17,156 nucleotides of DNA from DASWRT01 sp036403035 (GTDB taxonomy: Bacteria; Pseudomonadota; Alphaproteobacteria; ATCC43930; CGMCC-115725). The notes under the pieces were generated by a model. That model was given only the letters and a program-made list of their open reading frames with translations. It searched no databases and was not told where the DNA came from. Location: contig DASWRT010000172.1 in NCBI GenBank assembly GCA_036403035.1, positions 1 through 17,156 of the forward strand, in the 5' to 3' direction. The stretch's first letter is position 1. Every line of letters starts with the position of its first letter. This document shows, one piece after another, positions 14,663 to 17,156 of the stretch. A program made the translations under genes and the position numbers.

Positions 14663-15892
14663 ATGCGTATCCTTACCTTCACGACGCTCTTCCCGAACGA
14701 GGCGAGCCCGCAGCACGGGATCTTCGTCGAGAACCGGCTGCGGCACCTGCTGGCGTCGGGACAGGTCAGCGCGCGCGTCGTCGCGCCGGTGCCGTGGTTC
14801 CCGTTCGCGGACGACCGGTTCGGACACTACGCGAAGTTCGCCCGGGCGCCGCAGCGCGAAGTCCGCTTCGGCGTCACGATCGACCATCCGCGTTATCCGC
14901 TGATCCCGAAGGTCGGCATGCTGCCTGCCCCCGCCCTGCTCTATCGGGCGGCGCTGCGCCGGGTGCGCGCGCTGATGGCGGAGGGCGAGCGGTTCGACCT
15001 GATCGACGCGCACTATTTCTACCCCGATGGGATCGCTGCGGCGATGCTCGGCCGGACGCTGGGCCTGCCGGTGACGATCACGGCGCGCGGCACCGATGTC
15101 AACCTGATCGCCGACTCTCCGCTGCCGCGCCGGATGATCCTGTGGGCGGCGGACCGGGCGGCCGGCATGATCACGGTCTGCGCCGCGCTGAAGGACCGGC
15201 TCGTCGAGATCGGCGTCGACGGCAGCCGCGTCACCGTGCTGCGCAACGGCGTCGACCTCTCCTTCTTCCGGCCGCATCCGGACCGCGCGGCGGCGCGCGC
15301 GAAGTACGGCATCGGCGCGGACGACCGCGGCGGGCTGATGCTGCTGTCGGTCGGCCATCTCATCACCCGCAAGGCGCACGATCTGGTGATCCAGGCGCTC
15401 GCGGAGCTGCCGCCGGACACAAGGCTGCTGATCGCCGGCGAGGGGCCGGAGCGTGGCGCGCTGACCGCGCTCGCGGAACGGCTCGGCGTCGCGTCGCGGG
15501 TGACGTTCCTCGGGCAGCGGCCGCAAGGCGACCTGCCGGAACTGTATGCCGCCGCCGACATCCTGGTCCTCGCCTCGTCGCGCGAGGGCTGGGCCAACGT
15601 GCTGCTGGAGGCGATGGCGTGCGGCACGCCGGTCGCCGCGAGCAACGTCTGGGGGACGCCCGAAGTGGTCGCCGAGCCGGCGGCCGGGGTGCTCGTCGAG
15701 CCGCGCACCGGCGCGGCGTTCGCGGCGGGCATAAGCCGGCTGGCGGCGGCGCTGCCGGATCGGGCGGCGACCCGCGCCTATGCCGAGCAGTTCAGCTGGG
15801 ACGCGACGACGGAGGGACAGCTCGCGCTGTTCAACGGCATCCTGTCGCGCAACGGCCGCGATGCCCGCGTCGGCGAGGCGCGCGCGGCATGA
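14663..15892 (+). CDS. GT-B fold glycosyltransferase (family GT4)
   Basis: The product has 409 residues from the ATG at 14663. A GTG four codons earlier (14651) is also open, but the ATG has AGGTG nine bases ahead and begins exactly at the first Rossmann strand, MRILTFTTLFPNEASPQHGIF. Further family text: DLIDAHYFYPDGIAAAMLG (112-130), TARGTDVNLIA (140-150), VLRNGVDLSFFRP (192-204), SVGHLITRKAHD, IAGEGPERGAL. The E-x7-E pair is Glu308/Glu316 in SSREGWANVLLEAMACGTPV. This is a cytosolic retaining glycosyltransferase, probably for exopolysaccharide or capsule assembly. It is the first gene of the rightward arm; its stop overlaps the next start by ATGA. Confidence 0.93.
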   Translation: MRILTFTTLFPNEASPQHGIFVENRLRHLLASGQVSARVVAPVPWFPFADDRFGHYAKFARAPQREVRFGVTIDHPRYPLIPKVGMLPAPALLYRAALRRVRALMAEGERFDLIDAHYFYPDGIAAAMLGRTLGLPVTITARGTDVNLIADSPLPRRMILWAADRAAGMITVCAALKDRLVEIGVDGSRVTVLRNGVDLSFFRPHPDRAAARAKYGIGADDRGGLMLLSVGHLITRKAHDLVIQALAELPPDTRLLIAGEGPERGALTALAERLGVASRVTFLGQRPQGDLPELYAAADILVLASSREGWANVLLEAMACGTPVAASNVWGTPEVVAEPAAGVLVEPRTGAAFAAGISRLAAALPDRAATRAYAEQFSWDATTEGQLALFNGILSRNGRDARVGEARAA

Positions 15893-17034
15893 AGATCCTG
15901 TATCACCACCGCACCCGGTCCAAGGACGGGCAGGCCGTCCATATCGAGGAGCTGATCGCGGCGCTGCGCCGGCTCGGCCACGAGGTCGTCGTGGTGGCGC
16001 CGCCGGCCATGGACGAAGCGGAATTCGGCGACGACGCCGGGCTCGTCGCGACGTTGAAGCGGATGCTGCCGCACGCGCTCTACGAGCTGCTGGAGGTCGT
16101 ATACAGCGCCGTCGCCTACCGGCGGCTGCGCCGCGCCTATCTGGAGCACCGGCCGGACGTGCTCTACGAGCGGTACAATCTGTTCCTGCTCGCCGGGGTG
16201 TGGCTGAAGCGGCGCTACGGCGTGAAGCTGCTGCTCGAAGTGAACGCGCCGCTCGCCGAGGAGCGGCGGAAGCACGACGGGCTTGCCCTGAGCGGCCTCG
16301 CCAGGAACATCGAGGCGGCGACGTGGCGGGCCGCCGACCACGTGCTCGCCGTGACCGGCGAGCTGAAGCGGATGATCGAAGCGGCCGGCGTGCCGCCGGA
16401 GCGCGTCCAGGTGATCCCCAACGGCGTCGACCGCGTCCGCTTCGCGCCGCCCTACGACCTCAAGACCGCGAAGGCGCGGCTCGGCCTCGACGGGCGGACC
16501 GTGCTCGGCTTCACCGGGTTCGTGCGGTCGTGGCACGGGCTCGACCGCGTCATCGACCTGATCGCGGCGTCCGGGCCAGCGAGCCCGCTGCACCTGCTGA
16601 TGGTCGGCGAGGGGCCGGCGCGCGAGGAGCTGATGGCGCAGGCGGAGCGTCTCGGCATCGCCGGCAAGGTGACGATGACCGGCGTCGTGCCGCGCGAGAA
16701 GGTCGCCGAGTACGTCGCTTCGTTCGACGTGGCGCTGCAACCGGCGGCCGTGCCCTACGCCTCGCCGCTGAAGCTGTTCGAGTACATGGCGCTGGGCCGC
16801 AGCATCGTGGCGCCGCGCCAGTCGAACATCACCGAGATCCTGGAGGACGGGCGCACGGCGCTGCTGTTCGACCCGGCGCAGCCCCAGGACTTCCGCGACA
16901 AGATCCAGCGCCTGATCGACGACGAGGCGCTCCGCCTCGCCCTCGGCCGCGCCGCCGCCGCGTCGATCGAGGAGCGCGGGCTGACGTGGGACAGCAACGC
17001 AAGACGCGTGGCGGATCTGGCGAAGGCGGCGTAG
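15889..17034 (+). CDS. GT-B fold glycosyltransferase (family GT4)
   Basis: The product has 381 residues. The ATG at 15889 overlaps the previous stop (ATGA, 15889-15892) and has GCGAGGCG about ten bases ahead. The same frame is open over 1 kb further upstream, but that part is Arg-rich shadow text over the preceding gene. Domain order is the usual GT-B one: KILYHHRTRSKDGQAVHIEELIAAL (2-26), RPDVLYERYNLFLL (88-101), VIPNGVDRVRF (175-185), GFTGFVRSWHGLDRVI (207-222), MVGEGPAREEL. In the donor-site motif VPYASPLKLFEYMALG the second Glu (Glu298) is present while the first is Tyr290, a variant found in GT4 subgroups with an SPLKLFEYMA motif. It works with its neighbour on a surface glycan by inference. 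Confidence 0.93.
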   Translation: MKILYHHRTRSKDGQAVHIEELIAALRRLGHEVVVVAPPAMDEAEFGDDAGLVATLKRMLPHALYELLEVVYSAVAYRRLRRAYLEHRPDVLYERYNLFLLAGVWLKRRYGVKLLLEVNAPLAEERRKHDGLALSGLARNIEAATWRAADHVLAVTGELKRMIEAAGVPPERVQVIPNGVDRVRFAPPYDLKTAKARLGLDGRTVLGFTGFVRSWHGLDRVIDLIAASGPASPLHLLMVGEGPAREELMAQAERLGIAGKVTMTGVVPREKVAEYVASFDVALQPAAVPYASPLKLFEYMALGRSIVAPRQSNITEILEDGRTALLFDPAQPQDFRDKIQRLIDDEALRLALGRAAAASIEERGLTWDSNARRVADLAKAA

Positions 17035-17035
17035 C

Positions 17036-17156
17036 GGCACCCCTTCACTTCTCCCTCTCCCCTGGCGGGAGAGGGCCGGGGTAAGGGGTTTTAACCGAAA
17101 GACATCGGCGCGAAGCGCCGGCACCCCTCACCCTCCCATGCTGCGCATGGGCCCCG
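17036..17156. repeat. Intergenic hairpin repeat (REP/RIME-like), cut by the window edge
   Basis: Three hairpins follow one another: the terminator stem at 17053-17075, CGGCGC-gaa-GCGCCG (17106-17120) and CCCATGC-tgc-GCATGGG (17135-17151). The phrase GGCACCCCT(T)CAC occurs twice (about 17036-17048 and 17120-17131), suggesting two copies of a unit. From memory, such CCCTCTCCC / CCCTCACCCTCCCATG blocks are spread through intergenic DNA of many alphaproteobacteria. Confidence 0.6.
17039..17092 (+). terminator. Long hairpin terminator after the glycosyltransferase operon
   Basis: Five bases after the stop codon a nested hairpin begins. The outer stem ACCCCTT (17039-17045) pairs with AAGGGGT (17083-17089). 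The inner perfect 9-base stem CCCTCTCCC (17053-17061) pairs with GGGAGAGGG (17067-17075). A short T run (17089-17092) follows. It ends the rightward operon, though the T run is modest and the element also belongs to a repeat. Confidence 0.65.

Noticed and set aside
14794..15888. Possible fusion of the third glycosyltransferase with upstream sequence
   Set aside because: The open frame is Arg/Gly-rich shadow of the preceding glycosyltransferase. Domain similarity starts at the ATG at 15889.

Overview
The window comes from a GC-rich Gram-negative bacterium, most likely an alphaproteobacterium. The histidine kinase core (a His box of the NVSHELRTPLNAIIGF type and a C-terminal QYEGLGLGLPLANALV block) resembles the alphaproteobacterial PleC/PdhS group. 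The right edge carries intergenic hairpin repeats of a style I associate with this class. The genus cannot be fixed from the sequence alone. There are no rRNA, tRNA, CRISPR or transposase genes.

Left part (1-6323, all minus strand): a partial Tat-exported amidohydrolase-family protein in a visibly lower-GC segment. Upstream of it is a compact four-gene efflux operon transcribed in the order hxlR-type regulator, emrA-like adaptor, emrB-like DHA2 transporter, MATE transporter. The first two junctions are 4-base ATGA overlaps and the third is a 30-base gap. The regulator is divergent from a MaoC-type hydratase gene (6428-6949). The short gap between them holds two near-identical 20-base direct repeats, the best candidate operator for the HxlR protein.

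Middle (6950-9182): a 408-base lower-GC stretch without a convincing gene, then a LysR-type regulator divergent from a flavodoxin-fold NAD(P)H:quinone reductase. Three palindromes lie side by side in the gap between them. An HxlR protein with an N-terminal Cys, a drug-efflux operon and a quinone reductase so close together suggest a theme of electrophile or quinone/aromatic stress. That theme is inference.

Right part (9300-17034): an orphan membrane histidine kinase (HAMP-PAS-HisKA-HATPase), then a divergent cell-surface glycan locus. One arm (minus) encodes a 561-residue four-helix membrane protein with a long helical cytoplasmic tail, followed by a GT-B glycosyltransferase. The other arm (plus) encodes two more GT-B glycosyltransferases joined by an ATGA overlap. 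The window ends in a long hairpin terminator inside an intergenic repeat.

The points most worth a second look are the tandem 20-base repeats shared by the efflux operon and the MaoC gene, the triple palindrome at the LysR/quinone reductase divergon, and the unrecognised MotA/ZorA-shaped membrane protein in the glycan locus. I did not find anything I can defend as a wholly new defence or mobile system.
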